Below the pieces are notes generated by a model, which saw only the letters and a list, made by a program, of their open reading frames with translations, ran no database searches and was not told the origin of the DNA. A program made the position numbers and the translations under genes. Below are positions 17,769 to 25,849 of a DNA stretch of 64,000 nt, one piece after another. Positions within the stretch are counted from its first letter, which is position 1; the number at the start of each line of letters is the position of its first letter. The DNA is from CALJFL01 sp963669435 (GTDB lineage Bacteria > Pseudomonadota > Gammaproteobacteria > Pseudomonadales > Halieaceae), in contig OY770025.1 in assembly GCA_963669435.1 (NCBI GenBank), forward strand, positions 1,054,001 through 1,118,000, read 5' to 3'.

Positions 17769-17815
17769 GTTACCTCGACCCCATTCACACTGTGTGTAGA
17801 GAGTAGAAAGGTAAC
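17769..17815 (+). promoter_or_regulatory. Possible CbrB enhancer half-sites
   Basis: GTTACC (17769-17774) and GGTAAC (17810-17815) are exact reverse complements and lie about 80-120 bp upstream of the sigma-54 promoter, the usual place for an enhancer. Pseudomonas CbrB sites are described as TTAC/GTAA inverted pairs, but with a much shorter spacer than the 35 bp seen here, so these may be two separate half-sites. Confidence 0.4.
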
Positions 17816-17890
17816 AAACCACCCCTCGCAGCGGATGGTGAATATTCACACTTTCTTATAAGGCACTGTTTTTAAAAGTTATTTTTATAG

Positions 17891-17907
17891 TTGGCACGGG
17901 CAGTGCA
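17891..17907 (+). promoter_or_regulatory. Sigma-54 promoter of the CrcZ-like RNA
   Basis: TTGGCACGGGCAGTGCA matches the -24/-12 consensus YTGGCACGRNNNTTGCW at all positions but one. The invariant GG (17893-17894) and GC (17905-17906) are separated by exactly ten bases. The predicted start of transcription is about 17918, just before the first AACAATAA motif. Confidence 0.85.
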
Positions 17908-17917
17908 CTATCCCGGG

Positions 17918-18185
17918 CGGCTACAACAATAAAAATAAAAATCTGCTGCAATAACAATAAGATACTTACTATGGACCTGGATGGGGAAGTTTTCTTCCCC
18001 TTCAATTTATTGGTCCTTTGCTTATTATTTTGGCGAATCGAATGTTACGTTTCTCGCCACCAAAACGAACATCAGGGCATTAGATAAACGAGATCTTGTG
18101 TCCCAATAACAATAACGATACCGAGAAATAACAATAAAGCTCACGAGAGGCCTGGATGGGGAAAACGCTGTTTTCCCCATCAACT
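17918..18185 (+). ncRNA. crcZ: CrcZ-like small RNA with repeated Hfq/Crc-binding motifs
   Basis: This non-coding stretch between the CbrB-type gene and pcnB occupies the exact position of crcZ in Pseudomonas. CrcZ there sequesters Hfq/Crc and relieves catabolite repression. AAYAAYAA-type motifs occur at 17925-17932, 17950-17960, 18105-18116 and 18127-18137. Each pair is followed by the identical CCTGGATGGGGAA (17976-17988 and 18151-18163) leading into a hairpin: GGGGAAG-TTTT-CTTCCCC (17983-18000), and a 12-bp stem around GCT (18155-18181). The RNA thus looks like two copies of one module. The 3' end is uncertain, since the second hairpin lacks a U-run, and the transcript may reach toward 18290. 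No long reading frame is present. Confidence 0.78.
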
Positions 18186-18297
18186 TCTCCCTGCCTATTT
18201 ATAACGCCGCAGCACCTTTATCCCAGCGCAACACCGTCAGCCGCCCTTCTTATGCTAAACTCCGCGGCTTCCGACATACCCACATAGGCATTTTTGC

Positions 18298-19584
18298 TTG
18301 AAGGTCATCCCACGGGACCAACACTGCATATCCCGCAAGAATATTAGCGATAATGCCCTGAAGGTGATGTCGAGACTGCGCAAGGCAAACTACCAGGCTT
18401 ACCTCGTGGGTGGCGCCGTCCGCGACCTGCTGCTGGGCGGCCACCCCAAAGACTTTGATGTCGCTACCGACGCCACCCCCGAACAAGTTCACGCCCTATT
18501 TCGAAATTCCCGATTGATCGGCCGCCGGTTCAGGATTGTGCACGTGCGATTCGGGCGTGAAATTATCGAGGTGACGACATTCCGCGGCCACCACGACAGC
18601 GACGAGGCGCAACCGGCCGGAGGGCATTCCAAGCAGTCTGCCAAGGGCCTGTTACTGCGCGACAATGTCTTTGGCACCCTGGAAGAAGATGCCGTTCGCC
18701 GCGACCTCACCGTCAATGCCCTGTACTACGATGCCGCGTCCTTCGAAGTTTACGATCATGTGCACGGACTCGAAGATCTGCAGCGCCGCTCTATCGCCAT
18801 CATTGGTGACCCCGCCCAGCGTTATCGGGAGGACCCGGTGCGCATGTTGCGGGTGCTGCGTTTTGCGGCCAAGCTCGATTTCTCCATTGCGCCGCCCACA
18901 GCTGGGGCAATCCCTGAGTGCGCGCGCCTGCTCGCTGACATTCCCTCCGCACGCCTGTTCGACGAGTTCCTCAAGCTATTCCTGGCCGGTTGCGCCGAGC
19001 GCACCCTGGCACTGCTGCTGGAGTACGACTTATTGCGCTACCTGTTTCCCGGCAGCGACGCACAACTGCGCGCCGACCCCGGCGCCCTGGCGCTGGTGCA
19101 AGCCGCCATGCGCAATACCGATGCACGCTTACGCGATGACAAGCCGGTGACCCCTGCCTTTATCCTCGCGGCGCTACTGTGGCCGGTGACCCGGCACCGG
19201 GCGGATCAACTGCAAGAGCGCGGCGAATCACCACACGCCGCGCTGCACAGTGCTGGGCAACAAGTCATTAGCGAGGCAGTGCGCTCTATTTCCATTCCCA
19301 AGCGTTTTAGCATGCCCATGCGTGAGATCTGGGAGTTTCAGTTGCGACTGCAAAAAACCCACGGTCGCAGGGCAGCTGAACTGGTCGACCAACGCCGGTT
19401 TCGGGCGGCCTATGACTTCCTGCTGTTGCGTGAGCAAGCCGGCGAAGACACTGACGGGCTGGGAGCCTGGTGGACGGAATTCCAGACCTTGCCCCTTGAA
19501 AAGCGCCTGCAACAGGCAGGTTCTGGCACCAACAATCGCCCGCGCCGGCGGACCCGCACTCGCAGATCTCCCAGACAATCGTGA
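18298..19584 (+). CDS. pcnB: Poly(A) polymerase I
   Basis: Adds 3' poly(A) tails that mark RNA for decay. 428 residues from a TTG at 18298; conservation with the family begins at once (VIPRDQHCISRKNIS), which supports that start. The nucleotidyltransferase motif is LVGGAVRDLLLGG followed by KDFDVATDATPE (the catalytic Asp pair), then RRDLTVNAL and the RNA-binding helices. The C-terminus is Arg-rich (RPRRRTRTRRSPRQS). It overlaps folK by four bases (GTGA). The cbrAB-pcnB-folK order matches Pseudomonas. Confidence 0.95.
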   Translation: MKVIPRDQHCISRKNISDNALKVMSRLRKANYQAYLVGGAVRDLLLGGHPKDFDVATDATPEQVHALFRNSRLIGRRFRIVHVRFGREIIEVTTFRGHHDSDEAQPAGGHSKQSAKGLLLRDNVFGTLEEDAVRRDLTVNALYYDAASFEVYDHVHGLEDLQRRSIAIIGDPAQRYREDPVRMLRVLRFAAKLDFSIAPPTAGAIPECARLLADIPSARLFDEFLKLFLAGCAERTLALLLEYDLLRYLFPGSDAQLRADPGALALVQAAMRNTDARLRDDKPVTPAFILAALLWPVTRHRADQLQERGESPHAALHSAGQQVISEAVRSISIPKRFSMPMREIWEFQLRLQKTHGRRAAELVDQRRFRAAYDFLLLREQAGEDTDGLGAWWTEFQTLPLEKRLQQAGSGTNNRPRRRTRTRRSPRQS

Positions 19585-20084
19585 CCCGCGTATTTATCGG
19601 CATGGGCTCCAACCTGGAGGAGCCCGCCAGACAATTGGCCCGGGCTGCGGATGCATTGGCCCGGCTGCCGGACACCAGCGAGCACCGTTTCAGCCCGGTC
19701 TACGTGAGCGAGCCGATGGGGCCGCAGAATCAGCCGAGTTATCTCAATGCAGTCGTGTCTATGGACACGATGCTGTCACCCTCCGCGCTACTGGCTGCCT
19801 TACAGCACATTGAAATTGCGCAGGGACGTGTGCGCAACGAGCGCTGGGGCGCCAGAACTCTTGACCTGGATATTTTGCTGTATGGCGAGGAAGTTATCGA
19901 TACGCCGGAATTGCAAATTCCTCACCCGGGTTTAGCGCACAGGAAATTTGTACTGCAACCACTTAAGGACCTGGTCGGCGCCAATTTCGTGCTGCCCGGT
20001 GGCATAGAACTTGGTACATTAGCAGCTGATTGCCCGGGGGCCGGCCTGGAACCCGCTCCCTGGCAATGGGACTCGGACAACTAG
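19581..20084 (+). CDS. folK: HPPK, 6-hydroxymethyl-dihydropterin pyrophosphokinase
   Basis: Transfers pyrophosphate from ATP to 6-hydroxymethyl-7,8-dihydropterin, the step before FolP in folate synthesis. 167 residues from a GTG that overlaps the pcnB stop. The family pattern is clear: VFIGMGSNLEEP at the start, SPVYVSEPMGPQNQPSYLNAVV, and RWGARTLDLDILLYG with the Mg-binding Asp pair, then PHPGLAHRKFVLQPL. Translationally coupled to pcnB. Confidence 0.95.
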   Translation: MTRVFIGMGSNLEEPARQLARAADALARLPDTSEHRFSPVYVSEPMGPQNQPSYLNAVVSMDTMLSPSALLAALQHIEIAQGRVRNERWGARTLDLDILLYGEEVIDTPELQIPHPGLAHRKFVLQPLKDLVGANFVLPGGIELGTLAADCPGAGLEPAPWQWDSDN

Positions 20085-20102
20085 GCAAGGGAGCGCGGCA
20101 GC

Positions 20103-20786
20103 TTGGCGGACCAAAGCGGGGCAATCAACGTAGATCTCAAGGGACGCACACCTCCCGCTTTTATCGCCATTGAAGGCCCGATTGGGGTCGGCAAAACCAC
20201 GCTGGCAAAGCGCCTGGCAGAAAGCTTTAACTACCAAACGCTACTGGAAGAGACCGAAGAGAATCCCTTCCTCGAGCGCTTCTATCGCAACCGTAAACAG
20301 GGCGCCCTGGCCACCCAACTGTTCTTCCTGTTCCAGCGTGCGCAGAAAATCCAGGACCTGCGCCAGGCCGACATCTTCGAGCCGGTGCGGGTTTCGGACT
20401 TCCTCATCGAGAAAGACCCGCTATTCGCCAGAATCAATCTCGATAGCGATGAGTTCCAGCTCTACGAAAAGGTTTACCAGCAACTCACCATCGATGCCCC
20501 CAAGCCTGACCTGGTGATCTACTTGCAGGCCTCCACCGACGTCCTGCTGTCGCGCATTGAAAGCCGCGGGCACAGCTGGGAACGCACGCTGGAACGCGAC
20601 TATCTGGAGCGCCTGAACGAAGTGTACAGTGAGTTTTTTCTGTATTACGATGGCGCTCCGCTGCTGATCGTCAATGCCAGTGAGATCGATCTGGTGAACA
20701 GCCAGTCGGACTATGCGCACCTGGTGGATTACCTGTTGGACATCCGCAGTGGGCGCCACTACTTCAACCCCACATTCTTTGGATAA
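20103..20786 (+). CDS. Deoxynucleoside-kinase-family protein
   Basis: 227 residues with a P-loop GPIGVGKTT at 25-33 and the dNK-type signatures ETEENPFLERFY and DLVIYLQASTDVLLSRI, followed by an arginine-rich lid (RGHSWERTLERDYLERL). Family members phosphorylate deoxyadenosine or deoxyguanosine for nucleotide salvage, but the substrate is not decided by sequence. The TTG start at 20103 has AAGGGAG upstream. It sits between folK and panB, an arrangement also seen in pseudomonads and other gammaproteobacteria. Confidence 0.83.
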   Translation: MADQSGAINVDLKGRTPPAFIAIEGPIGVGKTTLAKRLAESFNYQTLLEETEENPFLERFYRNRKQGALATQLFFLFQRAQKIQDLRQADIFEPVRVSDFLIEKDPLFARINLDSDEFQLYEKVYQQLTIDAPKPDLVIYLQASTDVLLSRIESRGHSWERTLERDYLERLNEVYSEFFLYYDGAPLLIVNASEIDLVNSQSDYAHLVDYLLDIRSGRHYFNPTFFG

Positions 20787-20872
20787 TGTGTGCAACAGTC
20801 CAATATGACCAGGCTTATCCCCACGGCGCTCTGCTCGCAGAGAACGCCAGCTTGATGTTGCAGGAGCGCTAG

Positions 20873-21667
20873 ATGGGCAAAATCACGATCAGCACCCTCG
20901 ACAAGATGAAGGCCGCCGGAGAAAAGTTCGTGTGCATTACCGCCTACGACGCCACCTTCGCGCGGTTGGTGAGTGAGGCCGGTGCCGAGACGATTCTGGT
21001 GGGTGACTCTTTGGGTATGGTGCTACAGGGCTATGACAGTACTATCCCGGTCACGGTGGAAGAAATGGCGTACCACACCGCCTGTGTGACCCGCGGCCAA
21101 CCCAATTCCCTGGTGATCGCCGACCTGCCCTTCATGAGCTATACCTCGCCCGAACAGACCATGGAAAACGCTACGGCCCTGATGCAAGCCGGTGCGCAGA
21201 TGGTAAAAATGGAGGGCGGAACCTGGCTCAGCGACACCATCAGCATGCTGGTGGAGCGCGGCATTCCCGTGTGTGCCCACCTGGGCCTCACACCGCAATC
21301 GGTCAACGCCTTTGGCGGCTTTAAAGTCCAGGGCCGCACCCCCAAGGAAGCCAAGTCCATCCTCGCCGACGCGGTGGAGATCCAGGATGCCGGCGCCAGC
21401 CTGCTGGTGCTCGAATGCATTCCCTCACACCTGGCCGCCGACATCAGCGACAAGCTCGATATACCGGTGATCGGCATTGGCGCCGGCCCCGGCACCGATG
21501 CGCAGGTGCTGGTGCTGCACGACATGCTGGGGCTGTCGGAACATTCCGCCCGCTTTGTGCAAAACTTCATGACCGGTGGCAATACCGTACAGCAAGCGCT
21601 GGCGGAATTTGTACAGGCGGTAAAAACCGGGGCCTACCCCCGCGAAGAACACTCCTACAAGGCCTGA
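20873..21667 (+). CDS. panB: 3-methyl-2-oxobutanoate hydroxymethyltransferase (ketopantoate synthesis)
   Basis: Adds a hydroxymethyl group from methylene-THF to 2-oxoisovalerate, the first committed step to pantothenate and CoA. 264 residues; the TIM-barrel family motifs ITAYDATFARLVSEAG, ILVGDSLGMVLQGYDST, MVKMEGG, HLGLTPQSVNAFGGFKVQGR and LLVLECIP are all present. ATG with GGAGCG eight bases upstream. panC normally follows directly; here a 2.65-kb repeat-protein gene lies between them. Confidence 0.96.
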   Translation: MGKITISTLDKMKAAGEKFVCITAYDATFARLVSEAGAETILVGDSLGMVLQGYDSTIPVTVEEMAYHTACVTRGQPNSLVIADLPFMSYTSPEQTMENATALMQAGAQMVKMEGGTWLSDTISMLVERGIPVCAHLGLTPQSVNAFGGFKVQGRTPKEAKSILADAVEIQDAGASLLVLECIPSHLAADISDKLDIPVIGIGAGPGTDAQVLVLHDMLGLSEHSARFVQNFMTGGNTVQQALAEFVQAVKTGAYPREEHSYKA

Positions 21668-21678
21668 TCCGGGCCTTG

Positions 21679-21709
21679 CGGCCTACACGCGCCTTATTGC
21701 ACCGCGCCA
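21679..21709. repeat. Left copy of a 31-bp direct repeat flanking the panB-panC insertion
   Basis: Begins CGGCCTACACGCGCCTTA and ends TTGCACCGCGCCA. It lies 11 bp after the panB stop. The same sequence, with 29 of 31 bases identical and in the same orientation, recurs at 24584-24614 after the next gene. Confidence 0.85.
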
Positions 21710-21853
21710 CGCAGTGCCCAGTAGCGCTACAGAAGCGCAAAGAACCCCTGATGAGCCTGCAGATTCCTGCTCAGGTTTGGGCAAATTACCTCTGGCAAAG
21801 CCCTATACACTGTTCTAGGCTACTGTTAATGCACAAAAAATAAACAAACAGGG

Positions 21854-24505
21854 ATGTTGCGCATGATCATCTTCAGAAATGCCTTCGGTGTATGCTTACT
21901 GGCCGCAACAGGCTCAGCCCTTGCCCAATCGGGCGGCACCTTAAGCTACGGCCCTGCCGCTGGGGCCGCGGGGGCCACACCGGTGCCCCTTCCCTCCCTG
22001 TTGCTGCTGCCACTGGGCATCGCCCTGGCCTTTCTGGGCTACCGGGCGCTACAGAAGAACGGCCTGGGGTCGGCACTGGGCGCATTGCTTGTTGCAGCGG
22101 GGCTGGCTGTGAGCGTGAGCAGCGGCCTGAACATCCAGAAGGCCATTGCAGCGGCCATGATCGAACTGAACCAGCCCGAGGGCGGCACGGTGGATATCCC
22201 GGCGGGGGATGCGATCTACACCAACACGTCTGGTGTGGCCCTGGAGATTGGTACGGTGGTAGCGCCTCCGGCCTGTGCCACTACCGCACCGGCCGATGAA
22301 TGCGTCAGCGGGCTGGTGCTGGAAGATACGCAAAGCTGCAGTACTGTGTATGACTGCACCCAAACCATCAGCTTCACCTCAGCAGCGCCTGTCGATGCAA
22401 TGGTCGGTGATGAATATATGGTGGCAGCCACGGCGACCTCAGGCCTGGCGGTGACCTTCAGCACGGCAAGTGCAGCGTGTAATATCACAGGCGCTGCGGT
22501 GACATTTGAGGCTGTGGGTGATTGCGTAATTAATGCCGACCAGCCAGGAGATGCCGACTACGACCCGGCCCCACAACAGCAACAGATCGTCATGGTGGGC
22601 AAAGCCGAACAGTCCATCAGTTTTACCTCCACTGTGCCAGGCGACGCAGCGGTTGACGGAGCCGATTATGCGGTGACCGCTGAGGCCACCTCAGGGCTTG
22701 AGGTCACGCTTGGCACCAACAGCACCACCTGCTCAGTCAGCGGCAACATCGTGAGCTTCATTGCCGCCGGTGATTGCGTTATCGATGCCGAACAGGCGGG
22801 AAATGCAGATTTTCAAGCCGCGCCACCGCAACAACAAGTAATCTCTGTAGCCAAGGGGGAGCAGACTATCCAGTTCAGCTCCACCGCCCCGGTTGACGCC
22901 GTTTACGACGGCCCCGGCTACGAGGTTACCGCCGACGCCAGTTCCGGGCTTGAGGTAACGTTCAGCACCAGCGGTGATGCCTGCACCGTCGCTGGCAACA
23001 CGGTGTCTTTCACCGGGGTCGGTCAATGTACATTGAATGCGGATCAGCCCGGCAATGAAAACTATCTGCCGGCACCACAGGCAAGCCAATTGTTTCCGGT
23101 AGCCAAGGCCACGCCGAGTCTCGCTTTTACCTCCAACCCACCGGGTGACGCTACCGTAGAGGGCGCCACTTATATGGTCACAGCCGAATCGGACGCAGTG
23201 CAGCCTATCCTGTTTAGCTCTACCAGCATGAGTATCTGCACGGTAAGCGGGGCCACAGTGTCTTTCCTGGCAGCTGGAACCTGCATGCTCGAAGCCAACC
23301 AGGCAGCGAATGACAATTACAATAGCGCGACGGCGACTCAGCAGGTGGCCGTTGGCAAAGCCAGCCAAACCATCTCCTTCACCTCAACTGCACCCGGCTC
23401 CGCCACAGTGGGCGACTCCCCCTACGTTCCCGCTGCCACTGCCAGCTCCGGCCTGGCTGTGACCTTCAGTACCAGCGGCAGTGCCTGCTCGCTTAGCGCT
23501 GGCCAAGTCAACTTTATTGGTGCTGGCAGTTGCGTTATCAATGCCAATCAGGCCGGTAATGACAAATACCTGCCGGCGCCACAGGTGCAGCAAACCATAC
23601 CCGTGGCAGCTGCGCCGGTGCCCGTCGTTGTTGAGGTCACCAAAACGAACGACGGGGTTGAGGCCACCGTACCAACCAGCGGCGCTTTCACATTTCGGCG
23701 CACTGGCGCCACCAGCAGCCCGCTGACGGTAAAGTATTCTCTTGGCGGTACTGCCCTCCGCGGTTTTGACTATACGGTCCCCAGCAGCAGCCAGATACAG
23801 ATACCCGCTGGCGCCGACACTGCCGAACTGGTTTTTTCAGTACTGGATGACAGGAAATACGAAGACAATGAGTCGGTGAATATCAGGCTTTTGGTAGATG
23901 CAGCCTATAGCGTGGGAGCGCAAAACTCTGCGGAGGCTCGCATCATTGCCAACGACAAAATGATTTTTGCTACCGATCGACGTTTTGATGGGAACCTTCA
24001 AAGATCCCGTGGCGCAGACGGTATTTGCCGGGAGGAGGCAGCAGCGCTGGCGGCGGAAATTGCAAAATTACCCGAGGGTGAGCGCCCCCTGTGGACGGCA
24101 ACCGGAACCTATAAAGCTCTGGTGGCGGATTCCCTTCGCAGCGCCAGTCCACCACTGAATTGGGTGCTGGAAGCCGGCGCCCGCTATTTCAAGCCTGACC
24201 AAGCTGATAGAGATTTTGTTACTGATTTTGTCGCTGAGGCGAATGCAGCACGCGTATTTGATTTCCCGATCGCCTCCAATACCCTCTCGGGCCCATTCGG
24301 TGACCCGAGCCTTGACGTCTCTTTCTGGACCGGATTGAACGCGGACTGGACCAATGCAGATGAGAACTGCGTGAGTTTTTTTAACGACGAGGTAGCGATG
24401 GGCAGAACCGGTGCATTTGGCTCGGCGACCAAAGGTACTAATTTGATCTCAAACGGAAGCGTGCAATGTGATGCGCGGCTTCGCTTGCATTGCGTGGAGC
24501 AGTAA
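21854..24505 (+). CDS. Secreted or surface repeat protein: XrtH-type sorting region, five Ig-like repeats, Calx-beta, DUF1554
   Basis: 883 residues. A signal peptide ends near SALAQ (about 24). A short linker then leads to PVPLPSLLLLPLGIALAFLG and basic residues, resembling an exosortase recognition segment placed near the N-terminus, as in proteins called midcut-by-XrtH. Residues 170 to about 588 are five near-identical repeats of 83-84 residues (starts at 170, 253, 337, 421 and 505), each opening with a form of QTISFTS, carrying paired Cys, and ending near the Gln-rich PAPQ region. A Calx-beta-like domain (about 590-695) and a C-terminal domain like DUF1554, beginning KMIFATDRRFDGNL, follow. 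No adhesion ligand can be named. It interrupts panB-panC and lies between direct repeats. Confidence 0.75.
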   Translation: MLRMIIFRNAFGVCLLAATGSALAQSGGTLSYGPAAGAAGATPVPLPSLLLLPLGIALAFLGYRALQKNGLGSALGALLVAAGLAVSVSSGLNIQKAIAAAMIELNQPEGGTVDIPAGDAIYTNTSGVALEIGTVVAPPACATTAPADECVSGLVLEDTQSCSTVYDCTQTISFTSAAPVDAMVGDEYMVAATATSGLAVTFSTASAACNITGAAVTFEAVGDCVINADQPGDADYDPAPQQQQIVMVGKAEQSISFTSTVPGDAAVDGADYAVTAEATSGLEVTLGTNSTTCSVSGNIVSFIAAGDCVIDAEQAGNADFQAAPPQQQVISVAKGEQTIQFSSTAPVDAVYDGPGYEVTADASSGLEVTFSTSGDACTVAGNTVSFTGVGQCTLNADQPGNENYLPAPQASQLFPVAKATPSLAFTSNPPGDATVEGATYMVTAESDAVQPILFSSTSMSICTVSGATVSFLAAGTCMLEANQAANDNYNSATATQQVAVGKASQTISFTSTAPGSATVGDSPYVPAATASSGLAVTFSTSGSACSLSAGQVNFIGAGSCVINANQAGNDKYLPAPQVQQTIPVAAAPVPVVVEVTKTNDGVEATVPTSGAFTFRRTGATSSPLTVKYSLGGTALRGFDYTVPSSSQIQIPAGADTAELVFSVLDDRKYEDNESVNIRLLVDAAYSVGAQNSAEARIIANDKMIFATDRRFDGNLQRSRGADGICREEAAALAAEIAKLPEGERPLWTATGTYKALVADSLRSASPPLNWVLEAGARYFKPDQADRDFVTDFVAEANAARVFDFPIASNTLSGPFGDPSLDVSFWTGLNADWTNADENCVSFFNDEVAMGRTGAFGSATKGTNLISNGSVQCDARLRLHCVEQ

Positions 24506-24874
24506 GGCGCAATCGCGCGGCCCGCAGCGGTTCACAACAGGCGAACAACAGGGTCAATTTCATACACAGACTCAGCTCCTCGACGGCCTACACGCACCTT
24601 TTTGCACCGCGCCAATAAGTTGGGCAGGTGCATAAAACACAGTGCCAAAACGGATTGCCTGTCCTGCCAAAACGGTGGCGAAGCGCATTCTCTGCCGCAG
24701 CCGAACCTGCACCAGGGCTCAATTTTCGGTTAAAAAATAATCGATATAAGCCGTTGCTGGCATTTAGAGCTTGGGGCATACTTTGCAGCCCGCACCGGCA
24801 GGGATCGCAAGCAACAGGCGATAGTTACCGGGGTTTAGCGTCCACCGTTTCCGCACAACGGAGATAGGGAAGAT
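24506..24874. other. 369-bp gap before panC
   Basis: Apart from the right copy of the 31-bp repeat (24584-24614), I find no reading frame with family similarity and no RNA I can name. An AT-rich patch (AAAAAATAATCGATATAAG, 24733-24751) could hold the panC promoter, but no convincing -35/-10 pair stands out. Confidence 0.5.
24584..24614. repeat. Right copy of the 31-bp direct repeat
   Basis: Begins CGGCCTACACGCACCTTT and ends TTGCACCGCGCCA. It differs from the 21679-21709 copy at two positions only. A shorter match to its left half (CGACCTACACGCACC) occurs at 37704-37718, upstream of an ABM-domain gene, so the element may be dispersed. Confidence 0.85.
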
Positions 24875-25759
24875 ATGCGAACTTACGCAAAAAATTCAGC
24901 ACTGAGAAAAGCGCTCAACAAAGCCCGCAATGAGGGCCAGCGCATTGGTTTTGTGCCCACCATGGGCAATCTGCACGAAGGCCACTTGGAACTGGTGCGC
25001 AAAGCCCACAGCGTGGCCGATCTGGTGGTTGTCAGCATCTTTGTGAACCCGCTGCAGTTCGGCCCCGGTGAAGACCTGGATGCCTACCCCCGCACGATGG
25101 CCGCCGATAAGGAAAAGCTGTTTGCCGAGGGCGTGCAGGTACTTTACGCCCCGGAAGTCACCGAGGTTTATCCGCAGGGGATGGCCACCCAAACCCAGGT
25201 GCAGGTACCCGATTTATCCGAGACCTTATGCGGTACCAACCGCCCGGGGCACTTTGACGGTGTCTCCACCGTGGTCAGCAAACTGTTCAATATTGTGCAG
25301 CCCGACGTTGCCCTGTTCGGCGAAAAGGATTTTCAGCAGCTGTCGATTATTCGCAAGATGGTTGTGGACCTGTGCATTCCCGTCGAGATCATCGGTGTTG
25401 CCACCGCTCGCGCCGACGACGGCCTGGCCCTGAGTTCCCGCAATGGCTACCTTAACCGCGAGCAGCGCGACCGGGCGCCCACCCTGCACAAAACCCTGAT
25501 GGACTGTCGCGAAGCCATCGCCTGTGGCTTTGACAATTTCCTGCAGCTGGAGTCCCACGCCCGCATGCGCCTGCTACAGGCGGGCTTTGAACCCGACTAT
25601 TTCGCTATACGCGACGCACAAACGCTGCGCGCGGTCACCGAAGATACCGAAGAAATCGCCATCCTGGCGGCAGCCAAGTTGGGCTCTACACGGCTGATCG
25701 ATAATGTACGACTGGCAGTCAACCCGGTATCAGACTGGGGCATGCTGGCCAGCCACTAA
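24875..25759 (+). CDS. panC: Pantothenate synthetase (pantoate-beta-alanine ligase)
   Basis: Condenses pantoate with beta-alanine using ATP. 294 residues with the nucleotidyltransferase HxGH-type motif in VPTMGNLHEGHLELV (about 28-42), then VSIFVNPLQFGPGEDL, LCGTNRPGHFDGVSTVV, FGEKDFQQL and the KMSKS-like LALSSRNGYL. ATG with a purine-rich GGAGATAGGGA upstream. Separated from panB by the repeat-protein gene, so the usual panBC operon is split here. Confidence 0.95.
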   Translation: MRTYAKNSALRKALNKARNEGQRIGFVPTMGNLHEGHLELVRKAHSVADLVVVSIFVNPLQFGPGEDLDAYPRTMAADKEKLFAEGVQVLYAPEVTEVYPQGMATQTQVQVPDLSETLCGTNRPGHFDGVSTVVSKLFNIVQPDVALFGEKDFQQLSIIRKMVVDLCIPVEIIGVATARADDGLALSSRNGYLNREQRDRAPTLHKTLMDCREAIACGFDNFLQLESHARMRLLQAGFEPDYFAIRDAQTLRAVTEDTEEIAILAAAKLGSTRLIDNVRLAVNPVSDWGMLASH

Positions 25760-25849
25760 TCGCGCCCGGCGCGCTCGCAATACACTGCCTTGCACACCCG
25801 CTGCGGATACGTATCATCCCTAACTCACTTGCCACAATGAGCACGCCCT

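Noticed and set aside
18155..18181. Second hairpin of the CrcZ-like RNA as a classical terminator
   Set aside because: The 12-bp stem is strong, but the following bases (AACTTCTCCC) have no U-run; I therefore leave the 3' end open.
23366..23610. CRISPR-like repeats in the panB-panC gene
   Set aside because: The repeats are 250 bp, in frame and protein-coding, with no spacer structure.
21679..24614. Insertion sequence between panB and panC
   Set aside because: No transposase gene and no terminal inverted repeats; the flanking 31-bp repeats are direct and too long for a target-site duplication of a usual IS.
24628..24867. 79-codon frame before panC
   Set aside because: No recognisable similarity, no ribosome site and an odd composition; treated as non-coding.
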